Shown here piece after piece: positions 26,227 to 34,781 of a stretch of DNA of 64,000 nt. This DNA comes from DATCMA01 sp036563645. GTDB lineage: Bacteria; Actinomycetota; Actinomycetes; Mycobacteriales; Micromonosporaceae. The notes below the pieces were generated by a model, which had not been told where the DNA came from, did no database searches, and saw only the letters and a program-made list of their open reading frames with translations. The stretch is taken from the NCBI GenBank assembly GCA_036563645.1, contig DATCMA010000029.1, positions 1-64,000 on the forward strand, read 5' to 3'. Within the stretch, counting starts at the first letter, position 1. Every line of letters starts with the position of its first letter. The position numbers were made by a program, and so were the translations under genes.

Positions 26227-27387
26227 TCACTGGGCGGCCGCGGCCATCGCGGCGCGCAGCGCGCGGACGTCGATGGACCCCGTGGGCACGTCCTGGTCGA
26301 TGGGGAGGTACATGCGCTGAACCGCGGCGAGGATCGCGTCGGCGACGCGGTCACGGAACCGTGGGTCGATCAGCCGTGCCCGGTCGACCGGTGAGGTGAG
26401 GTAGCCGACGTCGACACGCACCGCGGGCATCCGGGTGAGCCGAAGGAGCTCCCACGTCTTGGCGTGGGTCCGGCAGTCACGGAGGCCGGTGCGGACGACG
26501 ATCTCGCGCTGGACGAGGGCGGCCAGCCGCTCCCCCATCGTCGAGGTGACCCCGTTGTCGGTGCCGAAGTGGTAGGTGGCGACTCCGTCGGCGGCGGGGT
26601 TGCGGTGACTGTCGAGGTGGAGGGAGATGAACACGTCCCCGTTGAGCTCGTTGGCGAGCTCAGCCCGGGCGAGGTCGGTGGGGCTGGACTCGGGCGCGGG
26701 GCCGCGGGTGAGGTACACCCGAACCCCGGCTGCGGCGAGCCGACCTTCCAGCCGGGCGGCGAGGTCGTACATGAGGTCGGCCTCGGTCCAGCGCTGACCG
26801 CCGTCAGTGACGACGATGCCGGGGTCCGGACCGCCGTGCCCAGGATCGACGATGACGGTCTTGCCGACGAGGTCGGGCCCGGCGTCCAGCAGGGCGTACG
26901 CCTCGCGGAGCCACTGCGGCCGGCCGCCGACCACCTTCCTGCCGAGGCGGCGCAGCGCGTGGAAGGTCTGGGGGCCGCAGTGGCCGTCGGCGCGCAGCCC
27001 CATCTCCCGCTGGAACTGCGCTACCGCTCGCGCGGTGCGCGGGCCGTAGATGCCGTCGGGCCGTCCGGTGTCGTACCCCATCTCGAGGAGCCGTTCCTGG
27101 AGCGCCCGGACGTCCTCACCGACGAGCGGATCGGGGACGGCGTGGTAGAGGGCGCGGTCCCCGAGGCGCCAGCGGGCGGCGTCGAGCGCCCGCCAGGTTT
27201 CGGGGCCCACCTGGCCGTCGACCGTCAGCCCACGACTCTGCTGGAAGGCACGCACCGCCCGCTCCATCGCCGCGTCGAACGCGTCGAGGTGGGCGGGGTC
27301 GGTGGGGCCGAGCAGGTCGAGGCCGACGAGGATGGTGCGGATTTCGGTGACCGCAGGACCCCGGTCTCCCCGTCGGATCGCGCGCAC
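26227..27387 (-). CDS. cwlM: CwlM-like N-acetylmuramoyl-L-alanine amidase homolog
   Basis: The protein has 386 residues: two N-terminal peptidoglycan-binding domains (about 5-70 and 85-150), then an amidase_3 domain (IVDPGHGGPDPG, WTEADLMYDLAARLEGRL, FISLHLDSHRNP). The zinc ligands His, Glu and His look intact, but the late catalytic Glu position reads VRVDVGYLTSP with Asp. There is no signal peptide, so it is probably cytoplasmic. In mycobacteria CwlM (Rv3915, also beside trxA) is a cytoplasmic regulator of MurA rather than a wall hydrolase; that role is inferred here from position and architecture. Confidence 0.88.
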   Translation of the reverse strand: MRAIRRGDRGPAVTEIRTILVGLDLLGPTDPAHLDAFDAAMERAVRAFQQSRGLTVDGQVGPETWRALDAARWRLGDRALYHAVPDPLVGEDVRALQERLLEMGYDTGRPDGIYGPRTARAVAQFQREMGLRADGHCGPQTFHALRRLGRKVVGGRPQWLREAYALLDAGPDLVGKTVIVDPGHGGPDPGIVVTDGGQRWTEADLMYDLAARLEGRLAAAGVRVYLTRGPAPESSPTDLARAELANELNGDVFISLHLDSHRNPAADGVATYHFGTDNGVTSTMGERLAALVQREIVVRTGLRDCRTHAKTWELLRLTRMPAVRVDVGYLTSPVDRARLIDPRFRDRVADAILAAVQRMYLPIDQDVPTGSIDVRALRAAMAAAAQ

Positions 27388-27581
27388 GTCGCCCTCCCTC
27401 TCCGCATCGGGGTCGCTCGCGGGCGCCAGCTACCCGGATACGACGCCGCCGTGATCGCTCGCTCGCCTGCGACCGGCCGTCGGTCGTGGGTGCGAACGAA
27501 CCGGAGCGTAGCGTGTGGCACCGCCCGGTGTGCCCTGCTTGTGCGGATGTCGATCCCCAGGGCGACGGGCGGAGATGACGA

Positions 27582-27618
27582 ATCGCGCCCCACACCGACG
27601 CGCGGCGTGGGGCGCGAT
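27582..27618 (-). terminator. Hairpin terminator after trxBA
   Basis: ATCGCGCCCCAC (27582-27593) pairs perfectly with GTGGGGCGCGAT (27607-27618) around a 13-nt loop, 33 bp past the trxA stop. The remaining spacer 27388-27581 shows nothing I can call. Confidence 0.7.
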
Positions 27619-27650
27619 CCACAAGCTGATTCGGTGACCGGCTGATTCGG

Positions 27651-27974
27651 TTACAGCGCCGCCTCGATCATCTTCACGAGGTCGCTCTTGGGCTTCGCCC
27701 CGGCGACCGACTGCACCGGCTGCCCACCCTTGAACACCGTCAGGGTCGGCACCGACATCACCTGGTAGGCGCGGGCCGTCTCCGGGTTCTCGTCGATGTT
27801 GAGTTTGACCACGGTGACCTTGTCACCCATCTCGTTCGCGATCTCTTCGAGGATCGGCGCCACCTTCCGGCACGGTGCGCACCACTCGGCCCAGAAGTCG
27901 ACCAGCACCGGCTTCTCTGACTGCAGCACCTCGCTGGCGAACGTGGCGTCGGTGACCGCCTTCGTTGCTCCCAC
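27651..27974 (-). CDS. trxA: Thioredoxin
   Basis: A 107-residue cytoplasmic disulfide reductant reduced by the adjacent TrxB. The active site is WCAPC (Cys32-Ala-Pro-Cys35), with Ala instead of the usual Gly, which may shift the redox potential. The cis-Pro motif is VMSVPTLTVF. It starts at GTG, 39 bp after trxB, and is probably driven by the SigR-type promoter upstream of trxB. Confidence 0.96.
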   Translation of the reverse strand: MGATKAVTDATFASEVLQSEKPVLVDFWAEWCAPCRKVAPILEEIANEMGDKVTVVKLNIDENPETARAYQVMSVPTLTVFKGGQPVQSVAGAKPKSDLVKMIEAAL

Positions 27975-28013
27975 GAATACCTCTCCCTCGGCAACCCCAG
28001 TGGGGTGTCTGTC

Positions 28014-28970
28014 CTACGCCGCTTCCACTGTCGCGAGGAACCGCTCCGCGTCAAGTGCCGCGGCGCAGCCGCTCCCCGCGGCGGTGATGGCCTGACGGTA
28101 CGTGTGGTCCACCACGTCCCCGGCGGCGAACACGCCGGGAATGCTCGTCCGCGTGCTCGGGGACTCGACCTTGATGTAGCCGTTCTCGTCCAGCTCCACC
28201 TGCCCCCGCACCAGGTCGCTGCGGGGGATGTGGCCGATCGCGACGAAGACCCCAGCCACCTCCAGCGTCTTGGACTCCCCGGTCCGCACGTTGCGCACAC
28301 GCACGCCCGAGACCTTGCCGTCGGTGCCGAGGATCTCCTCGACCACGGTGTTCCACTCGACTCGGATCTTCTCGTTGGCGAGCGCGCGCTCCGCCATGAT
28401 CCGGCTCGCCCGGAACTCGTCGCGGCGGTGGATGATCGTCACCGACTCCGCGAAGCGGGTCAGGAAGATCGCCTCCTCCATCGCGGAGTCGCCGCCGCCG
28501 ACGACCGCGACGTGCTGACCGCGGAAGAAGAAGCCGTCACACGTGGCGCAGGAGGAGACGCCGTGGCCGAGGTACTCCTGCTCCCCCGGGACGCCCAGCG
28601 GGCGCCAAGCCGACCCCATCGCGAGGATGACCGCCTTGGCGCGGTACGCGGTCTCCCCCACCCAGACGGTGTGCGCCGCGCCCGAGTTCGGCACGCCGGT
28701 GTCGACGAGCTCCACCCGGGTGGCGTCGTCGGTGACGAACTGGGCGCCGAACCGTTCGGCCTGCTTCCGCATGGCGTCCATCAGTTCGGGACCCATGATC
28801 CCGTCGGGGAAGCCTGGGAAGTTCTCCACTTCGGTGGTCGTCATCAGGGCGCCGCCGGACTGGACACCCTCGATGACGAGGGGCTTGAGGTTGGCGCGTG
28901 CCGCGTATATCGCCGCGGTGTAACCAGCTGGGCCCGAGCCGATGATGATTAGGTTGCGGACCTCGTCCAC
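28014..28970 (-). CDS. trxB: Thioredoxin reductase
   Basis: A 318-residue low-molecular-weight flavoprotein that uses NADPH to reduce thioredoxin. The FAD site is IIGSGPAGYTAAIYAARA (9-26), the redox centre is CATC (Cys141-Cys144) and the NADPH-binding motif is VAVVGGGDSAMEEAIFL. The late FAD motif is VFAAGDVVDHTYRQAITAAGSG. The gene heads a trxBA operon with its own promoter at 29063-29088. Confidence 0.97.
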   Translation of the reverse strand: MDEVRNLIIIGSGPAGYTAAIYAARANLKPLVIEGVQSGGALMTTTEVENFPGFPDGIMGPELMDAMRKQAERFGAQFVTDDATRVELVDTGVPNSGAAHTVWVGETAYRAKAVILAMGSAWRPLGVPGEQEYLGHGVSSCATCDGFFFRGQHVAVVGGGDSAMEEAIFLTRFAESVTIIHRRDEFRASRIMAERALANEKIRVEWNTVVEEILGTDGKVSGVRVRNVRTGESKTLEVAGVFVAIGHIPRSDLVRGQVELDENGYIKVESPSTRTSIPGVFAAGDVVDHTYRQAITAAGSGCAAALDAERFLATVEAA

Positions 28971-29062
28971 TGCCGACTCCCGATCCTGTACGCGCCGTGC
29001 TGGGTACGCCCGACGGCAGACTCCTCGCCGTCTGACCTCATCGCGCGGCTCCTGGGATGCAA

Positions 29063-29088
29063 AACGCCATGTTACGAATCGGAATTCC
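29063..29088 (-). promoter_or_regulatory. SigR-type (oxidative stress) promoter of trxBA
   Basis: On the minus strand GGAAT (29088-29084), exactly 18 bases and GTT (29065-29063) match the GGAAT-N18-GTT consensus of Streptomyces SigR, which drives trxBA there in response to thiol oxidation. It lies 93-118 bp upstream of the trxB start, inside the 161-bp gap after the anti-sigma gene. No sigR/rsrA pair is in the window. Confidence 0.75.
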
Positions 29089-29131
29089 GGTAATCGGCTA
29101 GTTGGTGGGTGACATCACCTGCCGACCGCTG

Positions 29132-30034
29132 TCACCCTACCCGCGTGGCGTACCGCGTGTCGGCTCCCCCATGCCCGCAGTCTGGTCCGGCGACCCACAC
29201 CCAGCGCTCACCCGTGGCGTTGGTGAAGACGACGACGAGCGCGGGGTGGCCTTCGAAGGCGGCGAAATCCACCACGTGGACCTTGATCGGGCCGTGGCCG
29301 TGCTCCGTCGCCACGTCCTCCAAGCACGCGGCGAGGAGTGCGGCGTCGACGAAGGGCCGCAGCTGCTCCCCTGGGGTGGTGGTCATCGACTCCGCCTCGG
29401 CGGCCAAGGGCTGGGACGAGCTGTCGGCGGCGGCGAGCGCGGCGAGGCGGGGCAGGGTGGCCGCCGTGTAGTCGCTGCCGCTGGTGGTCACCCGCGCCGG
29501 CGCGGTGGCCGAGCCGTGGATACCGTCGCGACCGGCGAGGGTCGTATCGTCCGGCTCGTCGAGGAGGTGCGTGACGCCGAGCGCGACGAGCGCCGACATC
29601 CCTGCCGCGATCGCGCCGGGGATCCCCCACCGCACCCAGCGCCGCCCCGCGTGGCTGGCGCCGCGGCGTGGCGACCCGGGAGAGGCGGGCGGAGGCGCCG
29701 GGCGCGTATCGGGGGGCCGCTGCGGAGTCCGGGCCACGGGGATCCGCAGCGGGGCGCGGTCGTCCCGTGGGGGGTGGCGATCCGCGTGCCGGAGCGCGGC
29801 GGTGAGCCGCTCAGCGACGTCGGGCGGCATCGGCTCGGCGTGCGCGCCCCACGCGGCCAGGTCGGCCCGGACCGCCTGGGTGGCGGTGATCAGCGCGTGG
29901 TACGCCTCCGCCCACGCGGGCTCCTCGTGGATGAGCCGGGCGACGCGCGCGTGGTCCGGCGTGCCCTCCAGCGCGCCGCCGACGTAATCGGCGAGCAGGT
30001 CGCGGTCGACGTCGTGGAATTCGCCCGCGCTCAC
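29132..30034 (-). CDS. Anti-sigma factor of the SigM type, membrane-anchored
   Basis: The 300-residue protein has a cytoplasmic N-terminal anti-sigma-like region (DRDLLADYVGGALEGTPDHARVARLIHEEPAWAEAYHAL), a Pro/Arg-rich linker, one membrane helix at about 135-155 (WGIPGAIAAGMSALVALGVTHLL) and an extracytoplasmic domain. It has no His-x3-Cys-x2-Cys zinc motif. The GTG at 30034 overlaps the sigM stop by 4 nt and has GGGAGGGAG upstream; the frame continues to 30202 but the extra residues are not plausible. Position and coupling indicate it holds SigM inactive, as RsmA does in mycobacteria. Confidence 0.82.
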   Translation of the reverse strand: MSAGEFHDVDRDLLADYVGGALEGTPDHARVARLIHEEPAWAEAYHALITATQAVRADLAAWGAHAEPMPPDVAERLTAALRHADRHPPRDDRAPLRIPVARTPQRPPDTRPAPPPASPGSPRRGASHAGRRWVRWGIPGAIAAGMSALVALGVTHLLDEPDDTTLAGRDGIHGSATAPARVTTSGSDYTAATLPRLAALAAADSSSQPLAAEAESMTTTPGEQLRPFVDAALLAACLEDVATEHGHGPIKVHVVDFAAFEGHPALVVVFTNATGERWVWVAGPDCGHGGADTRYATRVG

Positions 30035-30777
30035 TCTCCCTCCCAGCTGCCGTTCCGCCGGCCCGGCCTGGACGTGGATGAGACGCCGGGCGCGGGCGGT
30101 GGGTTCCCCGGCTCCGCTGATCGCGTCCCAGGCGGTGAGGCGGTGATCGCCGGCCGGAGGTGGCCGAGGAGGGCGGCGAGCCGAGCCCGGCCTCGGGCAC
30201 ACCGGCTCTTGACGGTGCCCTCCGGAATCCCCAAGATCTTCGCCACCTCGGCTACCGGGTAGCCCTGGACGTCAACGAGGATCAGCGCGATTCGTTGATC
30301 GGGCGGTAGCTGTGCCAGTGCCTGCCGGACCGCCACGGCGGTGTCGTGATCCGGCGTGGGCGCCGCGAGCTCGCGGGTAGCCCCCGGGGTGTCGCGCCCG
30401 GCGCCGCGAGCGCCGTCGGGCAGGGGCACCGTGGGGTGCGTCCGGCGCCGGCGCAGCCGATCCAGGCAGGCGTTGACCACGATGCGATGCAGCCATGTGG
30501 TCACCGCCGAGTCGCCCCGAAACCGGGCCGCGCCGCGGTAGGCGGAGAGCAGCGCGTCTTGCAGCGCGTCGGCCGCCTCGTCGCGGTCGCCGAGGGTGCG
30601 GAGGGCCACGGCCCAGAGGCGGTCCCGGTGGCGCCGGAACAGCTCGGCGAAGGCCTCCCGGTCCCCGGCGATGTGGGCGTGGAGGAGTTCGTCGTCAGCG
30701 AGGTCGGTCCGTGACAGGAGCCGCCCGAACGGCTGCTCTGGCCGCCCATGACCGTCGCTGGGCGCGGAACCCGTCAC
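30031..30777 (-). CDS. sigM: ECF sigma factor SigM
   Basis: A 248-residue extracytoplasmic-function sigma factor. Region 2 is HIAGDREAFAELFRRHRDRLWAVALRTLGDRDEAADALQDALLSAY with TTWLHRIVVNACLDRLRRRR. Region 4 is LPPDQRIALILVDVQGYPVAEVAKILGIPEGTVKSRCARGRARLAALL. The tail of ~50 residues is Pro/Gly-rich. The order murJ-(pseudokinase)-sigM-anti-sigma-trxB is conserved with mycobacteria and streptomycetes, which supports the SigM assignment. Confidence 0.92.
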   Translation of the reverse strand: MTGSAPSDGHGRPEQPFGRLLSRTDLADDELLHAHIAGDREAFAELFRRHRDRLWAVALRTLGDRDEAADALQDALLSAYRGAARFRGDSAVTTWLHRIVVNACLDRLRRRRTHPTVPLPDGARGAGRDTPGATRELAAPTPDHDTAVAVRQALAQLPPDQRIALILVDVQGYPVAEVAKILGIPEGTVKSRCARGRARLAALLGHLRPAITASPPGTRSAEPGNPPPAPGVSSTSRPGRRNGSWEGE

Positions 30778-30825
30778 GGCTGCACCCTACCCCGCCGCGA
30801 GGCCGCGGCGTGGCCGCCGCGCCGG

Positions 30826-32355
30826 TCACAGGCCTTCGACGGTGATCTCTTGAACGCCGATCTGGTACCGACCCGTGCCGTTGTCGGGCAGCTCGGTGAG
30901 CCACAGCAGCAGGTACCGGTACGTCAGGTCGGGTGAGAAGCCGCTGAACGTCATCGTCGTGCCGTTGTGGTATTCGAACGGCTCGCCGATGCGCGTGGTG
31001 AACGTCCGGACGACCTCGTCATCGCCGCTTCTGCTCGACCCCGGGTCGGAGGTGCCGGACCGCATCTCCGCCGAGGCGCCACGGGCGGAGAGCACCACCT
31101 GGACTGAGGTGACGGTGCGCTCTTCCTCGAGATCGATGAGGATGCCCATGCCGCGCTTGAGGCCGCCGAACTTCGGGTTGCCGATATAGGCGTGGGTCTT
31201 CCACCCGGTGCTGACGTCTCCGTCGACCACCGCTTCGACGCCATCGAGTTCGCTGCGGTCCCCGTCGGGGTCGACGACGCGGACCTGCCGCGCGGTCAGC
31301 GGGATCTTCGTCGGTTTCGGCGCCGGCGTGGCTTGGCCGCCTTCGGCGGGCGCGGTGAGTGAGGGAGCCGGGGACGGGCTCGCGCTGGTCGTCTCGTCGC
31401 CACCGGCGAAGATGTTGATACCGACGAGCAAGCCCACGAGGGCGATGGCGACGAGTCCGACGACACCCGCTGCGATCTTGCGGTTGGTGTGCCGGGGCGG
31501 CTCCGCGGCTTCCTCGTTCGCGACGAAGCGGAGCGGCCCGAGGTCGTCGAGGAACTGCTCCTCCGCCGCGGCGTCCAGGCGGCTCAGTTCCGCCGCGAGG
31601 GCCTCCGACGTGGGAGGCGTGATCCGCAGGTCGAGCAGATCCATCGTCAGGTCGTCGAGGTACGCCGGGATGTCGGCGCGGATCTGCCGGGGCGCGGCGA
31701 GGGCTCCCGTCGCGTCGCGCATGGCGTCTGGCAAGGCGGTGGGCCCTGCCTCGCGATGGGGCCACCGCCCGGTGAGGGCGAAGTAGAGGATGCCGCCGAT
31801 CGCTCGGACGTCGGTTTCGTGCGTGTCGTCGGCGTCGGCGCGGGCGTCGGCGAGGACGACACGGCCGTCGTCGCCGACCATGACCGTGCCGGGGTGGATG
31901 TTGCCGTGGACCATCCCGGTGGAGTGGACCGCGGCCACCGCCGCGGCGACCGCGTGCGCGACGCTCGTGGCCCGGGCGGGGTCGAGGACGGATTCCGCGA
32001 CGAGGTCCCGGAGCGACTGGCCGTCGACCCACTCGCGCACCACATAGGCGCGGTGGCCTTCGTCGACGGCGTCGTAGACCCCGACGAGGTTGGGGTGAGC
32101 TACCCGGCTCGCCGCGACCGCGGCGGTCAGCATCTCCATCGCGGAGTCGCCGCCGGGGTAGCGCAGGACGACAGCGACCGGACGGCGCAGGACGACGTCG
32201 ATCCCGCGCCACACCTGTCGGCCGACATTGTCATCGTTGATGTGTTCCGCCAACTCGTAGCGGCCGGCCAGAATCTCACCGACAGTGGGCGCACCGATGG
32301 CCATGGCAGGCGACGTGACCGGGTCCGCCTCCTGGCCCTCGCCAACCTTGGTCAC
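30826..32355 (-). CDS. Membrane pseudokinase, counterpart of the MviN C-terminal domain
   Basis: The 509-residue protein has a protein-kinase-like domain (25-270), one membrane helix (294-317) and an extracytoplasmic domain with a beta-sandwich look (318-509). Catalytic residues are missing. The ATP lysine in VAVVLR is replaced (Val63), HRD reads HGN (150-152) and DFG reads ADA (169-171). In M. tuberculosis a comparable pseudokinase plus extracellular domain is fused to MviN/MurJ (Rv3910) and binds the FHA protein FhaA. Here it is a separate gene downstream of murJ. GTG at 32355 has GAGGGAGG upstream. Confidence 0.85.
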   Translation of the reverse strand: MTKVGEGQEADPVTSPAMAIGAPTVGEILAGRYELAEHINDDNVGRQVWRGIDVVLRRPVAVVLRYPGGDSAMEMLTAAVAASRVAHPNLVGVYDAVDEGHRAYVVREWVDGQSLRDLVAESVLDPARATSVAHAVAAAVAAVHSTGMVHGNIHPGTVMVGDDGRVVLADARADADDTHETDVRAIGGILYFALTGRWPHREAGPTALPDAMRDATGALAAPRQIRADIPAYLDDLTMDLLDLRITPPTSEALAAELSRLDAAAEEQFLDDLGPLRFVANEEAAEPPRHTNRKIAAGVVGLVAIALVGLLVGINIFAGGDETTSASPSPAPSLTAPAEGGQATPAPKPTKIPLTARQVRVVDPDGDRSELDGVEAVVDGDVSTGWKTHAYIGNPKFGGLKRGMGILIDLEEERTVTSVQVVLSARGASAEMRSGTSDPGSSRSGDDEVVRTFTTRIGEPFEYHNGTTMTFSGFSPDLTYRYLLLWLTELPDNGTGRYQIGVQEITVEGL

Positions 32356-32786
32356 CAGTCCTCCCTCGGTGATCGGTCAATTGATGGTCCGGTGCTCGCT
32401 CAGGTTGACCGGTCCCCGTCGAGCCGACACGCCCCGGCATGGAGCCGTTGTCTAGCCTATGCGCTGGACGCGGTGGCTGAGAGCGACCTTACCGGTGTTC
32501 GACGGTTACCTAACATGTCATCTTCGCTCTCCGCCCGTGCGGGAACCACCGGGACGGGCGATGGTTGGTGACTGACGACCGTCGATTATGCGAGGAAAGA
32601 GCATCGTCAATTACCGTCCGTGAGTTTTTCGTCCACCGACGAAAGTCGCGAGATGACCGATTGGGAATGTGTGCGCATTTTGATTGCACCTCGGCGCAAT
32701 CTCCGACGGGCGGTAGCCGCCGGCGCGGGACGCTGAGGCCCGCACCACGTCCCTGGTCCGATACGGGGTCGTCGCGGCATGTCTGA
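32356..32786. other. Intergenic region between murJ and the pseudokinase gene
   Basis: No convincing gene is present on either strand. GC content falls in the central part (about 32560-32700). A -10-like TAGGCT on the minus strand at 32454-32459 could start the pseudokinase-sigM transcript about 90 nt before the GTG, but its -35 is poor. The length suggests the downstream genes do not depend on read-through from murJ. Confidence 0.3.
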
Positions 32787-34517
32787 TCACCGGCCGAGGC
32801 GGCGGCGGACGAGGGCGACCACATCGGTGATTTCCTGAACGCGAAGCGCCAGCGCGAGGCCGAGGTAGCTCGCGCCGATCGCCCCGCCGCCGACGATGAG
32901 GTTCACGAGCGCCTCCAGGCGGGTGGGCGTGTCGTCACCCGGCAGGACAGCGACCACGATCAACCCGATGAGGGTCGATCCCGCGGCGGCGAGGAGGACC
33001 TTGCCGAACGTGGAGGCGATCTCGCCGAGCCTGATCGGGCCGACGCGGCCGCGGAGCAGCCAGGCGGAGATCACAGCGGCCGCGACGTACGAGATTCCGT
33101 TGCCGAGCATCATGCCGGCGGCGGCGAACGCCGGGCTGAAGGCGAGGAAGAGACCGACCTGAACGGCGACCCGCAACAGGACGACCGGAATGTTCACCAG
33201 CGCCGGGGTCTTCGTGTCGGGCAAGGCGTAGAAGGCGAAGGTGAAGAGCTGGCTGATGGAGAAGGGAATGAGCGCCAGCGCGCCGACCACGAGGACGGCC
33301 GCGGTGGCGAGGGCGTTCTCCGTGCTGAACGCCCCGTAGTTGAAGAGCGCCACCGAGATCGGGGTGGCGAGGACCGCGTAGCAGACCGCGATGGGGGCGA
33401 GCACCGCGGTCACCGTCCGCGTGCCCCGGGAGAGGTCCGCGGTGAGGTCGGCGTATCGGTTGTCGGCGGCGGCGGCGCTCATGCGGGGCATGAGCGCCGT
33501 GATGATCGATACGGCGACGATGCCGTGCGCCATCATCACCAGCAGGAAGACGTTGTTGTAGATCAGGGGCCCGGCTTCCTTCTCCTCGCCGGCCAGGTTG
33601 AGGAGTTTGAAGAGCACGACGAGCCCGAGCTGGCTGACGCCGACGTAGCAGAACATCCAGGCGCCCAGCCGCCCCAGTTCACGCAAGCCCAGCGCGCCGA
33701 AGTCAAACCGCCACCGCCACCGGAAGCCGACCTTGCGCAGCGCGGGGAGGAGCCCGGCCGCCTGAACGACGACGCCCAGGAGCGTGCCGCCGCCGATGAG
33801 GGCGATGCGGCCGGGGGACATCTCCGAGGGTTCGACCACGCGGGCGCCGTAGATCGCGATGTAGAGGCCGGCCGCGGCGATGACGACGAGGTTGTTGAGG
33901 ATCGGGGTCCACATCGGGGCCGCGAAGTGGCCCCGCGTGTTGAGGACCGCGCTGATCAGCGCCGACAATCCCGTAAAGAAGATCATCGGCAGCATGAGGT
34001 AGGAGAGCGACCGGACGAGGCTCGCGTTGGCCTCGTTGGCGTAGAGCAGGGTGAGCAGCGGCGCGCACAGCAGCGCGATCGCGACCGCCGCGCCCAGGGC
34101 CAGGACGGCCAAGGTGAGCAGCCGTTGGGTGTACGCCTGCCCGCCGTCCGAGTCGGCCTTCCGGCGCCGCACCAGGACCGGCACGAGGACGCTGGTCAAG
34201 ATCCCGCCGAGCAGGAACTCGTAGATCATGCCGGGGAACTGGAAGGCGGTCGTGTACGCGTCGCCGACCAGGAACCCGCCCAGCGCCGCGCCGAGGACGA
34301 GGTTGCGCAGGAAGCCGGTGGCGCGGCTGACCAGGCTGCCGGCGGCCATGACCGCGCTGTGGCGGGCCAGGCTCCCCTCGGACTCGGGTGGGGTCGCCGC
34401 GGGGTCGCCCGTCGTCTTCGTCTGATCGTGTGGTGTGACGGAAATCAATGTCGCGCCGTCCTCGGGGGCGTGCCCGCCGTCGGACGCGTTCGCGCTCCGG
34501 TACAGCCCGCCGCTCAT
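32787..34517 (-). CDS. murJ: Lipid II flippase MurJ (MviN)
   Basis: This MOP-superfamily transporter flips lipid II across the membrane. It has 576 residues. About 14 membrane helices follow a ~50-residue polar N-terminus. The family motif is SLVSRATGFLRNLVLGAALGG near residue 60, followed by DAYTTAFQFPGMIYEFLLGGILTSVLVPVLVRRR. ATG at 34517 has AGGAGG. Unlike mycobacterial MviN it ends right after the last helices (VQEITDVVALVRRRLGR), without the fused pseudokinase. Confidence 0.95.
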   Translation of the reverse strand: MSGGLYRSANASDGGHAPEDGATLISVTPHDQTKTTGDPAATPPESEGSLARHSAVMAAGSLVSRATGFLRNLVLGAALGGFLVGDAYTTAFQFPGMIYEFLLGGILTSVLVPVLVRRRKADSDGGQAYTQRLLTLAVLALGAAVAIALLCAPLLTLLYANEANASLVRSLSYLMLPMIFFTGLSALISAVLNTRGHFAAPMWTPILNNLVVIAAAGLYIAIYGARVVEPSEMSPGRIALIGGGTLLGVVVQAAGLLPALRKVGFRWRWRFDFGALGLRELGRLGAWMFCYVGVSQLGLVVLFKLLNLAGEEKEAGPLIYNNVFLLVMMAHGIVAVSIITALMPRMSAAAADNRYADLTADLSRGTRTVTAVLAPIAVCYAVLATPISVALFNYGAFSTENALATAAVLVVGALALIPFSISQLFTFAFYALPDTKTPALVNIPVVLLRVAVQVGLFLAFSPAFAAAGMMLGNGISYVAAAVISAWLLRGRVGPIRLGEIASTFGKVLLAAAGSTLIGLIVVAVLPGDDTPTRLEALVNLIVGGGAIGASYLGLALALRVQEITDVVALVRRRLGR

Positions 34518-34587
34518 CCCACCTCCTGAAGAACCGGATTCGCCACGCCGTTCCCGGGCGCACGCCCGACCTTAGTAGCCTCGATCA

Positions 34588-34614
34588 CGAGAGGTTGGCG
34601 CGAACCACCTCTCG
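34588..34614. repeat. Inverted repeat between murJ and pcnA
   Basis: CGAGAGGT (34588-34595) and ACCTCTCG (34607-34614) form a perfect 8-bp inverted repeat with an 11-nt spacer, in the 264-bp divergent promoter region. It could be an operator or a transcript hairpin. Confidence 0.4.
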
Positions 34615-34743
34615 GGCGGCTGAGGGACGCGGAGCCCGCGCCGAGGCGGGGTGGGGTTCGACGCGCGGTCGCCCGGACGGTGGTGTGCCGCCTCCATGTC
34701 GGAGGGTCGTCGAGGACACATGTCCGATCAGGCCGCCCAGCGG

Positions 34744-34772
34744 CTCGACACCACCCTGTGGCTCGATAGGCT
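34744..34772 (+). promoter_or_regulatory. Likely promoter of pcnA, near-leaderless
   Basis: A TAGGCT -10 (34767-34772) follows a weak CTCGAC -35 (34744-34749) with a 17-bp spacer. The pcnA ATG is 9 nt past the -10 and has no ribosome-binding site, so the transcript should start at or within a few bases of the ATG. Confidence 0.5.
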
Positions 34773-34781
34773 GGCCTTCCC

